DNA of 64,000 nt from an uncultured Paracoccaceae bacterium. GTDB lineage: Bacteria; Pseudomonadota; Alphaproteobacteria; Rhodobacterales; Rhodobacteraceae. Shown one piece after another: positions 9,100 through 17,633 of the stretch (its first letter is position 1; each line of letters opens with the position of its first letter). A model generated the notes under the pieces. That model did not search any database and was not told where the DNA came from. It saw only the letters and a program-made list of their open reading frames with translations. The stretch is from positions 1 through 64,000 of the forward strand of contig CATOSB010000006.1 in assembly GCA_951812305.1 (NCBI GenBank), in the 5' to 3' direction. The position numbers and the translations under genes are program-made.

Positions 9100-9107
9100 C
9101 AATTATT
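9100..9107. repeat. Target-site duplication of copy A (left half)
   Basis: CAATTATT, repeated exactly at 10709-10716 on the other side of copy A. Eight base pairs is the size expected for IS66-family insertion. Removing the element joins the upstream region of the AIPR-like gene to the stretch that leads into the IS6 element. Confidence 0.93.
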
Positions 9108-10708
9108 GTAACTCCCAAGCACCCTGTCCGATAGGGTTGCGGGGTTTTGTTCCGTCAGAGCCGTGCGATGATCTGAGGTGGTGACAGGGTCAGGATTTCC
9201 AGGATGTTGAACCGGTGTTTTCTGGCCGTCGAGATGACGGACCTGATGTCGGCGAAGACCCGCGCGCCCTCGAGGGTGCGGAAGGTGCCCGAGATTTTCA
9301 TGCGCAGCTTCATCATGCGCAGGTCCTGTTCGGCCTGATTGTTTGTGAATGGGACCGCGAAGTCGGCGATGAATCGCAAAACGTCATCGCGGTAGTCACG
9401 CAGGCGGAGGAGCAGGTTGTGGCCTGGCCGCCTGGCTTTTCGGCCGCGGGTGCCGGGGCTTTTGGCCAGCGGGGGCTGGCGTTCGTGGAAGGCGAGCCCC
9501 TTGGCGAGGATCGCCATGTATCTGGTGACGATACCCTGGCGAACCAGTTCCGGGAGTTCGGTCTCGCCTTGATCCTGAGCCGCGCATCTGAGCTGATTGG
9601 CGCTATGAAGCACTGCGCTCATCTCCGTCGCCCAAGGCTCTTTTTCGATCTCTTCGATGGCCTTGAGTTCGCGCAAGTGATGCGCCCCGCAGAGGGCGTG
9701 GGCGTCCACTCCGCTCATATGGGCGTAGTAGGGTTTTCCAGTGATCATGAATGATCGTCCCGCCGGTCAGGAAGGTTGGAACAGCACCGCGTTTGGCGCT
9801 GATGCGGTAATGGGTGAAGGCGGTATCGCAGATCGTGTGCAGCCAGTGCAGCTTGCCGGCAACACGAAGTCCGGTCTCGTCCAGATGCCGAACGCCGCCT
9901 TCGGCAAGCCGGGCGAGAATGTGTTCAACCACGACACCCATCTTATTTGCCGCGCCGCGCGTCCAGTTGGTCACGCTGGCCGCGCACAAGCTGGTGGCCC
10001 CAAACAGGTCGCGCATAAGCTGGCAGACCCGATCCTCGGGTATCAGCTGCTGAACATTGCAATAGACCGCCACTGCCCGCATGCGCGTGCCATATTGCAC
10101 ATGCGCGGCCACGCCATCGGGAAAGCCAGCCGTCGTCGTGGCTCGACAATGGTCGCAACAATAAACCGCCGCCTGATGCTCGGTGACCTCCAGGCGTGGC
10201 GCAGGCAAGTCGAACACCTGACGCTTCTCGATCCCTTTCACCATCTCCGCCGTCAGGGCGCTCTGACAGGCGCTGCAATGCGTCGCCTCATGCCGTTCGA
10301 CAAAGTCGGGTGTTGACGTCTGGCGCAGGGTGTCGCCCCGGTGGCCAACTTGGCCGCCACTTTTCTTTCCGGATTTGCCACGCAGGCTGCGCGGGGCTGG
10401 CTTCTTCAGGCCATCACTTGAAGGGGGCTTGCTGCTATTGCTGCTGTTCTTGGCCAACTGTCGGCGCAGGTCCGTGATCTCTTCCGCCATGCTCGCCAAC
10501 GCAGCTTCAAGCTCAGCGATCCGACGCAGAGCCGTGGCGAGAAGTTGTTCAAGGGCGGCAACCTGATCCATCCCACCACTGATTCAGAGAAATCAACCCG
10601 GCGCCACAGAATTCAGACAAGAAAGAAAAAAACACGCGCAAAATGGCAAATTCGACTCACCATAAAACTGACAATAACACTCAAACGTGGGGGGTGCTTG
10701 GGAGTTAC
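9108..10708 (-). mobile_element. Single-ORF IS66-type (ISBst12-like) element, copy A
   Basis: 1601 bp with terminal repeats GTAACTCCCAAGCACCC at both ends. A perfect 8-bp target duplication CAATTATT flanks it (9100-9107 and 10709-10716), so this copy transposed to its present site. Its transposase gene has one extra T near 9736 relative to the other copies. Of the two alleles seen among the copies, this one carries the G form (see findings). Confidence 0.93.
9155..10571 (-). pseudogene. Transposase of ISBst12-like copy A, frameshifted
   Basis: Same 471-aa transposase as copies B-F but broken by a single extra T in GGGTTTTCC (9731-9740); other copies read GGGTTTCC. The frame changes after IIHDHWK, splitting it into an N-terminal piece (from 10571) and a C-terminal piece. 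The shift falls within the catalytic core, so the product is unlikely to work. The element may still be mobilised in trans by the intact copies. Confidence 0.9.
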
Positions 10709-10751
10709 CAATTATTTAGATAGAGGTGGTTTACAAAAAATACAACCCGGG

Positions 10752-11686
10752 GGGCATTGTCAAGTTGCGGTGCCACTCACTTGGCGATAGGTATCCTTAT
10801 GACCAAACCCAGGCAATCCGGCGCCTTTTCAGGCCATCGCTTCCCACCCGGGATTATCTCATACGCCGTCTGGGCCTATCATCGGTTTCCCATGAGTTTG
10901 CGCGATGTCGAGGATTTGTTGGCCGCACGCGGTGTTCTGGTCCCAGTGTTTCTCTTCGAAACACGTCGGACCTACGCGTGTGCAAATGCACATCGCTGGG
11001 TCAGTTACGAGACCATCCGCGCCTGGGTTGCGAAATTTGGATCGCAATATGCCAATGTGATCCGTCGGGATCGCCCCGAAGTGACGGACAAATGGCACGT
11101 GGACGAAGTCGTCCTTCCGATGAAAGGCAAGAAATATTGGCTGTGGCGCGCCGTCGACAGCAAGGGCGACGTGCTGGATATCCTCGTCCAATCCCGGCGC
11201 AATAAGCAGGCCGCCATTCGGTTCTTTCGCAAACTATTCAAGGCATATGGTGAGCCACGGGTGATCGTCACCGATAAACTCCGAAGCTACGGGGCCGGAC
11301 TGAAGGAGCTTGTTCCGGGCATAGAGCACCGCAGCCATAAGGGTCTCAACAATAGATCCGAAGGGTCACACAGACCGACCCGACCTAGAGATGCGCTTCA
11401 GGCGCACTCGTTGGTCCGACGCGTTTCCGCAGGAAACGCTGGGACGACGAGAAAAGATCATGGGGCGGTTCAAGTCGCCCCGGCAAGCACAGCAGTTCCT
11501 ATCCGTCCATGACCAGGTCCAAACCATCTTCCGCCCACGCCGCCACACCCTTTCAGCCGCTGCCTATCGACAGACCAGAGCCGACGCCCACTGGATTTGG
11601 GACGACATCACGCGTGAGTTGAAGGCAGCCTAAGATCGAGCACTCCGGCTATCGTTGCGAATACCTCCCACAACTTGACAATGCCC
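10752..11686 (+). mobile_element. IS6-family element with disrupted transposase
   Basis: Bounded by identical 16-bp inverted repeats GGGCATTGTCAAGTTG (10752-10767) and its complement (11671-11686). No 8-bp duplication is seen, in line with the adjacent deletions IS6 elements cause. Its right end cuts the IS4 transposase reading frame, and its left end lies 36 bp beyond the duplication of copy A. Confidence 0.85.
10799..11633 (+). pseudogene. IS6-family transposase, interrupted by about 61 bp
   Basis: Starts MTKPRQSGAFSGHRFPPG and shows the IS6 core: KWHVDEVVLPMKGKKYWLWR (first Asp), VIVTDKLRSYGAG (second Asp) and HKGLNNRSEGSHRPTR. The expected continuation RREKIMGRFKSPRQAQQFL, with the catalytic Glu, resumes only after an extra stretch at about 11384-11444 and in another frame. 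That extra stretch contains a perfect hairpin with arms GCGTTTCC and GGAAACGC around a 3-nt loop (11421-11439). The C-terminus is otherwise normal (…DDITRELKAA). Inactive unless rescued. Confidence 0.82.
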
Positions 11687-12015
11687 TCGCCGGTGTTGCT
11701 GTTGCCTGCTTTGCCTGAAACCGTCCAGATCAAAGGCACGCGATAACGCCGCGTGGCAATGGCAAGAACCAACAGATTGATCTCTTTGCGCCCAATCTTC
11801 CAGTTCGTACGATCCAGGCACAGGTTCCAGTTCTCGGAAACCCCGAGCATCCGGATCGCCAGGCGGGCGGACCAGCCTTGTCCGAGGCTGACGTGCTGAA
11901 AGAACCGCTGCAATCGACGGCAGGTGCTTTCAACCTTCGCCTGTGTCGGCATCTCGCCGCTGATATGGCTCAGGTTCACCGTTCGCGCGCTGGCCATGCC
12001 AATCACCAGAAGATA
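11687..12015 (-). pseudogene. IS4-family transposase, middle fragment (split by IS1111, cut by IS6)
   Basis: Encodes, on the minus strand, LVIGMASARTVNLSHISGE, RLQRFFQHVSLGQGW, NLCLDRTNWKIGRKEINLL (DRTNW holds the first catalytic Asp of IS4 enzymes) and KAGNSNTGE, where the IS6 end interrupts it. Its upstream part is found at 13716-13814 beyond the nested IS1111 element: joining ...RLETLC-L to LVIGMASAR restores the frame. The remaining C-terminal half is absent from the window. Confidence 0.82.
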
Positions 12016-12164
12016 CCGTAATGGGCCTCGGCGCGAATCTCGGTCGTTACGCTTGAAGCGGTGTCGCGGAGAGGGTGTCGTTGCCCTTTGATACGCATGA
12101 TGCGTGTCTACGAGGTCTTGCCAGATGGCGCGCCTCAATTCCAAAGAATAGAAAGGACAACGAC

Positions 12165-13227
12165 ATGGATATCTTTATCGGACTGGACGTCTCTCTGGCA
12201 AGCACGGCTGTTTGCGTGCTCGGTGATCGCGGCAAGATCCTGAAGGAAACTGACGTCGCCAGCGAGCCGGAAGTGTTGGTCAGCTTCCTCAAGGCCTTGC
12301 CCTGCGAGATTACCGGGATTGGCCTGGAAGCGGGTCCACTGTCCCAATGGCTTCACAAGGGGCTGACCGAGGCCGGGCTACCCGCGATCCATTGCCCGGC
12401 AGGTGATTGCAGAGCAATCGCCGAGAGGGGGGATGGAAACGCGGCAAGTGAAGGCGGCGCTGAAAGCAAGCCCGATCAAGACGGATCGGCGGGATGCACA
12501 GGGGATCGCGCATCTCCTGCAGATGGGTTGGTTCAGCGCCGTGCACTGCAAGTCGGTTCCTGCTCAGGAAACACGCGTGTTGCTGACGGCGCGCAAGGCG
12601 ATCCAGAAGGTACTGATCCAGCTGGAACTGTCGGTGCGGGGCGTGTTGCGCAACTTTGGCCTGAAGATGGGACCCGTCTCGAAAGGTCGCTATGACCAGC
12701 GGGTCAGGGATCTGGCGTCGGGCAATGCGGTGCTGAAGGCGGCTATAGAGCCGATCCTGCGTGCCCGCGCCGAACTGCGAAAGGAACTTGCGGGGTTCGG
12801 GAAGATGGTCCGCGATCAGGCGAAGATCGATCCGATCTGTCGCCTGCTGATGACCATGCCCGGTGTGGGCGCCGTCGTTGCGCTGACGGTGAAGGGCGCG
12901 ATTGATGACCCCGCACGCTTCAGGCGATCCCGTGATGTTGGCCCCTGGGTCGGGCTGACGCCCGGACGGAATGAATCCGGTGAGCGGTCCATTGTGGGCG
13001 CGATCACCAAGGTCGGAGACGCAGGTCTCCGGGCGGCGCTCTACCAGGCGGCCAACGTGATGCTGCATCATGGCGGCCCGAACTGGCTCAAGTCCTGGGC
13101 GCTGCGCCTTGCCGAGCGTCGTGGGAAGAGACGTGCCACCGTGGCGCTGGCCCGTCGCATCGGCGTGGTGCTGCACCGGATGTGGGTGGATCCAGTGATC
13201 TTACGGGCGCGCTGGTGCGCACCCTGA
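12165..13227 (+). pseudogene. IS1111-type IS110 transposase (DEDD), interrupted by about 40 bp
   Basis: N-terminal RuvC-like part MDIFIGLDVSLASTAVCV (first Asp) and GIGLEAGPLSQWL (Glu), then a break after AGLPAI. The frame is resumed at METRQVKAALKASPIKTDRRDAQGIA (paired Asp residues) and goes on to the C-terminal serine-containing domain with MTMPGVGAVVALTV, GPWVGLTPGRNESGE and DAGLRAALYQAAN. The extra segment (about 12390-12431) holds a perfect hairpin, arms GATTGC and GCAATC with loop AGA (12405-12419). Outside this point the protein looks complete. Confidence 0.82.
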
Positions 13228-13703
13228 GATGGAACCGGGTTCCGCTTCACCCGTGACGAGGCGATGGCGCTCCGGCAGAACGCCTGAGCGCCCCGCATCC
13301 CATGATTGAAATGTTTTCAGCACAAGGAGCGTTCGGCCGCACCTGACGGTGCCGGCCCACCAGTGTCCCAGCCGGGACGCGGTCCCCGATGATGTACGCG
13401 AAACAGCCATCTGCCGACCCGTTCCAGGGTTGAGCGCGCCCTGAAGATCGACACTCGGGAACCGAACCGGACAAGGTATGAAGTTGGCAGCCATTGCGCT
13501 GACCACGGACGGAAGCACGAGCCCGGCGCAGACACATCACGGTGAGCAGGCATGCCGACAGTCGAGGCCAACAACACTGGCATATTCCCCATCGCCACAG
13601 CGCAATCACTCCGCTGTGAACCTCACTGCGCCTGGCAGGCACCCCGGAACCTTCGTCGGTTCCCGGGTTTTTGAGGGTGAAAACGCTGTCCTTGACATCA
13701 ACT
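13228..13703 (+). ncRNA. Candidate IS1111 guide (bridge/seek) RNA region
   Basis: About 476 bp between the transposase stop and the right inverted repeat has no convincing gene. In IS1111-type elements this region encodes a structured RNA that chooses the target (established for the family). A stable hairpin followed by a T run, GGAACC-TTCGTC-GGTTCC then CGGGTTTTT (13646-13672), lies near the right end and could be its terminator. The RNA boundaries are not determined here. Confidence 0.4.
13642..13672 (+). terminator. Hairpin plus T-run in the IS1111 right end
   Basis: GGAACC (13646-13651) pairs with GGTTCC (13658-13663) around TTCGTC, extended by flanking C/G pairs and followed by five T (13668-13672). 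It has the form of a rho-independent terminator and is positioned to end transcription of the IS1111 3' non-coding region. Confidence 0.5.
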
Positions 13704-13715
13704 GGCCCATTACGG

Positions 13716-13885
13716 AAGGCAGAGTGTTTCGAGGCGGCTATTGCTCAGCGACAGGCCATCAGATAGCTTCGTTGAGAGGGTGTTGATCGCTTTTCGGATC
13801 ATGGGATGCTCCATCAGAAACTGAAGAATCCCAACGAAAACCACAGATCAGCGCCCTCAACCACCCCTACTGTCGTGTACAAGGG
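13716..13885 (-). mobile_element. IS4-family element, left end and start of transposase
   Basis: The minus strand starts with a left end like that at 46345 (CCTTGTACACGACAGTAGGG…), then ATG at 13814 and MEHPMIRKAINTLS, DGLSLSNSRLETLC, ending where the IS1111 element is inserted. It continues at 12015-11687. A second, separate fragment of the same element type is at 46345-46609 on the other strand. Confidence 0.78.
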
Positions 13886-13937
13886 CTTCTCACATTAGAA
13901 CCTCATTCGCTTGGTGCGATCCACACCCGTGTTGATG

Positions 13938-13958
13938 CATGGACTACGGTAGTCCATG
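13938..13958. promoter_or_regulatory. Inverted repeat 1 upstream of parA
   Basis: Perfect 9-bp arms CATGGACTA and TAGTCCATG separated by CGG. It lies about 230 bp upstream of the parA start in a gene-free stretch. Could be a partition site or an operator; no match to the repABC parS consensus was seen. Confidence 0.5.
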
Positions 13959-14031
13959 TAATGCTTTGGCGGCGGTAGATTGTGAGTCAGATGTGTCGAA
14001 TTCCAGCCTCTAGTCAGCGACCGATCCGCAA

Positions 14032-14049
14032 TCTTGAATATATTCAAGA
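14032..14049. promoter_or_regulatory. Inverted repeat 2 upstream of parA (18-bp perfect palindrome)
   Basis: TCTTGAATATATTCAAGA is a perfect palindrome about 140 bp before parA. The AT-rich centre and its position make it a candidate ParA autoregulation operator or centromere-like repeat. Confidence 0.55.
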
Positions 14050-14150
14050 CTCAATTCTTGCTGCATTAAGGTCCATAAAGAGCGTCTATTTAGCATAGGA
14101 GCGCGTTATCTATACAACATGTACCAAACCATGCTACCAGTAAGGCAGAA

Positions 14151-14171
14151 CCGATTCCACAAGAGAATCGG
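14151..14171. promoter_or_regulatory. Inverted repeat 3 upstream of parA
   Basis: Arms CCGATTC and GAATCGG with a 7-nt spacer, ending 17 bp before the parA ATG. It lies within the expected leader of the mRNA, so it could act as an RNA hairpin over the start or as an operator. Confidence 0.5.
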
Positions 14172-14188
14172 AAACAGTGGTAAGTATC

Positions 14189-15547
14189 ATGAGCGGTACA
14201 CTAGAACAATTTTTGAGCGACCTTTCGCGTGGTCTTGATAAGACAATGGTCTCGGTCAACAAAGACCTGACTATTCGAAATCGGATCAAGCGATCGTGGT
14301 CCATGCGGCAGTGCGCCCGGTTTCTCAATGTCAGCATTCAGTACCTTACAAAGTTTGCAAGGGAGCATGATGACTTTCCGGCCGGTGAATACATTGGGAG
14401 AGAGCGAGTTTTCACGCTTGTGGATTTGATGCACATCAGAGCTCTGTTGGCAGCGTCCGCAAAACGTCCGTATGACTATCTAGCCTGGAGAAAGCCAAGC
14501 GATCCGCTTCCTGTGATATCGTTCGCGAGCCAGAAAGGTGGCACAGCCAAATCCCTAACGGCTGCCCATTTTGCTCAATATTTGAGTTTGCATTTTGGGA
14601 TGCGGGTTGGAGTCATGGATGCCGACCCCCAAAGTACAATCACCCTCTATTTTGTTGGAGGTGAAGGCCTGCCGCAACTTCCGACAGAAGACACAGCGAC
14701 TCTGGTCGATTTCGGTGGGCTATACATGAGCGAAGATGGAAAGCCTTACACAGAACATGACGCAGAGATTCTAGACAGTTTTTTCCTGAAGACGTCTTGG
14801 CCTGGTTTACGGATCCTCCCTGCGCATGGAGAAACCTCTGAGGGCGAACTTCAAATCACACGGCTTATCCGTGATAACCCCCCGGAAAAGGCTTTCTACA
14901 GGTACCTACGGGACTCTATCGAACGCTGGCGGGACCATCATCAACCCAAGACCGCGCCAAATGAGTTGCTGTCCAATGGAACTGTTGATCCGTTGAAGCT
15001 TGAAGACGCACTAGGCGAGACGCTCGATTGCATAATTATCGACTACCAACCGGCGCTGACGCTTTTTCAACTGAACAACGTTGTCGCATCGACCAATCTC
15101 GTCATTCCGCAGACCATGAAAGGTTTTGACATTGCAACCTTGTCTACCTTCGTCACCGGACTTCGTGGGATGATCAACCATATCCTCGACCATGATCGCA
15201 TCGAAATTGGCACGGGGGCTAACATGTTACTCCCAACTATCGTGCAGAGAACCAACGACCAAGATCTCAAGCAGGTGGCCAATCTCTTGGAGCATTGTCC
15301 CACCGAAGTCTTGCCAGTGTTCTATCTGCGTTCTGATGCGATCGCGAACGCGTCAGATGTGTACCAGTCAGTGTATGAATACGAGCCAGATACTCGGGGC
15401 AAAAAAAAGGGCATAGAGCGTTTCATTACGAATGCTGATGCCGTCAACGATGCCATCGTATCCCGAATTTGGCCGGGCCGTGAGCGAGGCTACTCGGATA
15501 CGTGGATCAATGAGTTCTACGAAGAAGACGGGGAGGAAACAGCATGA
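14189..15547 (+). CDS. parA: Plasmid partition ATPase ParA/RepA-like
   Basis: 452 aa. The N-terminal part (about residues 25-90) is a DNA-binding region with SMRQCARFLNVSIQYLTKFA, as in the larger type Ia ParA/RepA partition proteins that repress their own operon. The ATPase core has a deviant Walker A FASQKGGTAKSLTAAHFAQ (about 115), VGVMDADPQST (A'), and DCIIIDYQPAL (Walker B), followed by NLVIPQTMKGFDIATL. ATG at 14189 is preferred over a GTG 12 bp earlier. The stop overlaps the start of the next gene by 4 bp (ATGA), the usual parA-parB coupling. It marks the region as plasmid or plasmid-derived. Preceded by three dyads. Confidence 0.85.
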   Translation: MSGTLEQFLSDLSRGLDKTMVSVNKDLTIRNRIKRSWSMRQCARFLNVSIQYLTKFAREHDDFPAGEYIGRERVFTLVDLMHIRALLAASAKRPYDYLAWRKPSDPLPVISFASQKGGTAKSLTAAHFAQYLSLHFGMRVGVMDADPQSTITLYFVGGEGLPQLPTEDTATLVDFGGLYMSEDGKPYTEHDAEILDSFFLKTSWPGLRILPAHGETSEGELQITRLIRDNPPEKAFYRYLRDSIERWRDHHQPKTAPNELLSNGTVDPLKLEDALGETLDCIIIDYQPALTLFQLNNVVASTNLVIPQTMKGFDIATLSTFVTGLRGMINHILDHDRIEIGTGANMLLPTIVQRTNDQDLKQVANLLEHCPTEVLPVFYLRSDAIANASDVYQSVYEYEPDTRGKKKGIERFITNADAVNDAIVSRIWPGRERGYSDTWINEFYEEDGEETA

Positions 15548-15571
15548 AACTCAAGCGTTCCTTGTTAAAAG
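15544..15571 (+). pseudogene. parB: parB/repB start, cut after about nine codons by ISBst12-like copy B
   Basis: ATG overlapping the parA stop, then MKLKRSLLK before the IS begins at 15572. Position and overlap, plus the basic N-terminus, suggest a ParB. The rest is not on the far side of the IS (a GlcG-like gene is), so the gene is lost from this locus. Confidence 0.55.
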
Positions 15572-17171
15572 GTAACTCCCAAGCACCCTGTCCGATAGGG
15601 TTGCGGGGTTTTGTTCCGTCAGAGCCGTGCGATGATCTGAGGTGGTGACAGGGTCAGGATTTCCAGGATGTTGAACCGGTGTTTTCTGGCCGTCGAGATG
15701 ACGGACCTGATGTCGGCGAAGACCCGCGCGCCCTCGAGGGTGCGGAAGGTGCCCGAGATTTTCATGCGCAGCTTCATCATGCGCAGGTCCTGTTCGGCCT
15801 GATTGTTTGTGAATGGGACCGCGAAGTCGGCGATGAATCGCAAAACGTCATCGCGGTAGTCACGCAGGCGGAGGAGCAGGTTGTGGCCTGGCCGCCTGGC
15901 TTTTCGGCCGCGGGTGCCGGGGCTTTTGGCCAGCGGGGGCTGGCGTTCGTGGAAGGCGAGCCCCTTGGCGAGGATCGCCATGTATCTGGTGACTATACCC
16001 TGGCGAACCAGTTCCGGGAGTTCGGTCTCGCCTTGATCCTGAGCCGCGCATCTGAGCTGATTGGCGCTATGAAGCACTGCGCTCATCTCCGTCGCCCAAG
16101 GCTCTTTTTCGATCTCTTCGATGGCCTTGAGTTCGCGCAAGTGATGCGCCCCGCAGAGGGCGTGGGCGTCCACTCCGCTCATATGGGCGTAGTAGGGTTT
16201 CCAGTGATCATGAATGATCGTCCCGCCGGTCAGGAAGGTTGGAACAGCACCGCGTTTGGCGCTGATGCGGTAATGGGTGAAGGCGGTATCGCAGATCGTG
16301 TGCAGCCAGTGCAGCTTGCCGGCAACACGAAGTCCGGTCTCGTCCAGATGCCGAACGCCGCCTTCGGCAAGCCGGGCGAGAATGTGTTCAACCACGACAC
16401 CCATCTTATTTGCCGCGCCGCGCGTCCAGTTGGTCACGCTGGCCGCGCACAAGCTGGTGGCCCCAAACAGGTCGCGCATAAGCTGGCAGACCCGATCCTC
16501 GGGTATCAGCTGCTGAACATTGCAATAGACCGCCACTGCCCGCATGCGCGTGCCATATTGCACATGCGCGGCCACGCCATCGGGAAAGCCAGCCGTCGTC
16601 GTGGCTCGACAATGGTCGCAACAATAAACCGCCGCCTGATGCTCGGTGACCTCCAGGCGTGGCGCAGGCAAGTCGAACACCTGACGCTTCTCGATCCCTT
16701 TCACCATCTCCGCCGTCAGGGCGCTCTGACAGGCGCTGCAATGCGTCGCCTCATGCCGTTCGACAAAGTCGGGTGTTGACGTCTGGCGCAGGGTGTCGCC
16801 CCGGTGGCCAACTTGGCCGCCACTTTTCTTTCCGGATTTGCCACGCAGGCTGCGCGGGGCTGGCTTCTTCAGGCCATCACTTGAAGGGGGCTTGCTGCTA
16901 TTGCTGCTGTTCTTGGCCAACTGTCGGCGCAGGTCCGTGATCTCTTCCGCCATGCTCGCCAACGCAGCTTCAAGCTCAGCGATCCGACGCAGAGCCGTGG
17001 CGAGAAGTTGTTCAAGGGCGGCAACCTGATCCATCCCACCACTGATTCAGAGAAATCAACCCGGCGCCACAGAATTCAGACAAGAAAGAAAAAAACACGC
17101 GCAAAATGGCAAATTCGACTCACCATAAAACTGACAATAACACTCAAACGTGGGGGGTGCTTGGGAGTTAC
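15572..17171 (-). mobile_element. Single-ORF IS66-type (ISBst12-like) element, copy B
   Basis: 1600 bp with the GTAACTCCCAAGCACCC terminal repeats. Flanks are GTTAAAAG on the left and GATGCGGC on the right, so there is no target duplication. Two unrelated truncated genes (parB, glcG-like) abut the ends. This is the signature of recombination between two copies, not of a simple insertion. T allele at the variable site. Confidence 0.9.
15619..17034 (-). CDS. IS66-type transposase (single-ORF, ISBst12-like), intact
   Basis: 471 aa. N-terminal leucine-rich coiled coil (MDQVAALEQLLATALRRIAE), a Ser/Asn-rich KNSSNSSKPPSSDG stretch typical of this IS66 subgroup, a zinc-finger segment HCSACQSAL…YCCDHCRA, then the DDE core with RHLDETGLRV (first Asp), a central HHLRELKAIEE region, and FTNNQAEQDLRMMKLRMKISG with the Glu. 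No TnpA/TnpB partners occur in this element, as in the ISBst12 group. A 366-aa open frame on the other strand is a shadow. Confidence 0.9.
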   Translation of the reverse strand: MDQVAALEQLLATALRRIAELEAALASMAEEITDLRRQLAKNSSNSSKPPSSDGLKKPAPRSLRGKSGKKSGGQVGHRGDTLRQTSTPDFVERHEATHCSACQSALTAEMVKGIEKRQVFDLPAPRLEVTEHQAAVYCCDHCRATTTAGFPDGVAAHVQYGTRMRAVAVYCNVQQLIPEDRVCQLMRDLFGATSLCAASVTNWTRGAANKMGVVVEHILARLAEGGVRHLDETGLRVAGKLHWLHTICDTAFTHYRISAKRGAVPTFLTGGTIIHDHWKPYYAHMSGVDAHALCGAHHLRELKAIEEIEKEPWATEMSAVLHSANQLRCAAQDQGETELPELVRQGIVTRYMAILAKGLAFHERQPPLAKSPGTRGRKARRPGHNLLLRLRDYRDDVLRFIADFAVPFTNNQAEQDLRMMKLRMKISGTFRTLEGARVFADIRSVISTARKHRFNILEILTLSPPQIIARL

Positions 17172-17612
17172 GATGCGGCGCTGGCCGCCGGACGCGAACA
17201 TGACATGCTGCCATTGACCGTTGTGGTGCTGGACAGCGGCGGCAAGGTCATCGCGGTGCAGAGCGAGGATGGATCGGGCATCCTGCGTCTGGATATCGCC
17301 TTGGGCAAGGCATGGAGCGCGCTTGGCATGGGTATTTCCAGCCGACTGATCCGGGATCGGCTGGCAAAACGCCCGACATTCCTGAATGCTTTGTCAGCGG
17401 CGTCAGACGGGCGGTTCATCCCCGTGCCGGGTGGAGTGCTGGTCGAGGACACCGACGGAATGACCATCGGTGCCGTCGGGATCAGCGGGGATACATCGGA
17501 AAAGGATGAATTCAGCGCCATTCAGGGCATTCATGCCGCTGGCTTGGTGTCGGAACCCGCCGAACCAGACCCCGACTGGACGCAATCGAAACTGTCGGAT
17601 CAGAACCACTGA
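17172..17612 (+). pseudogene. GlcG/HbpS-family protein, 5'-truncated
   Basis: About 146 residues of a GlcG/HbpS-type (haem-degrading/haem-binding-like) domain: LPLTVVVLDSGGKVIAVQ, DGSGILRLDIALGKAWSALG, and the C-terminal PVPGGVLV…IGAVGISGDTSEKDE. The N-terminal helix is lost at the IS border; the open frame borrows a start from inside the IS. It lies 21 bp before the malonyl-CoA decarboxylase gene. Such proteins commonly accompany small-acid uptake and malonate-use gene clusters in Rhodobacterales (family-level knowledge). Confidence 0.75.
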
Positions 17613-17633
17613 TCGCGCCCCCGGGGAAACGCC

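Larger units (their letters stand above)
12016..13715 (+). mobile_element. IS110-family element, IS1111 type, nested in IS4
   Basis: About 1.7 kb. It is delimited by 12-bp inverted repeats CCGTAATGGGCC (12016-12027) and GGCCCATTACGG (13704-13715), which are subterminal in this group. The host IS4 gene reads CACCAGAAG up to the left side and AAGGCAGAGTG from the right side, so the target had AAG or a shorter core at the junction. The coding region is followed by about 488 bp of non-coding DNA, the arrangement of IS1111 members, whose guide RNA is encoded downstream of the recombinase gene. Confidence 0.82.

Noticed and set aside
15679..16779. 366-aa open frame on the plus strand inside copy B, repeated in copies C-F
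   Set aside because: It is the exact complement of the transposase gene, lacks family motifs, and appears only because the gene is GC-rich; the 471-aa minus-strand frame has the IS66 signatures.
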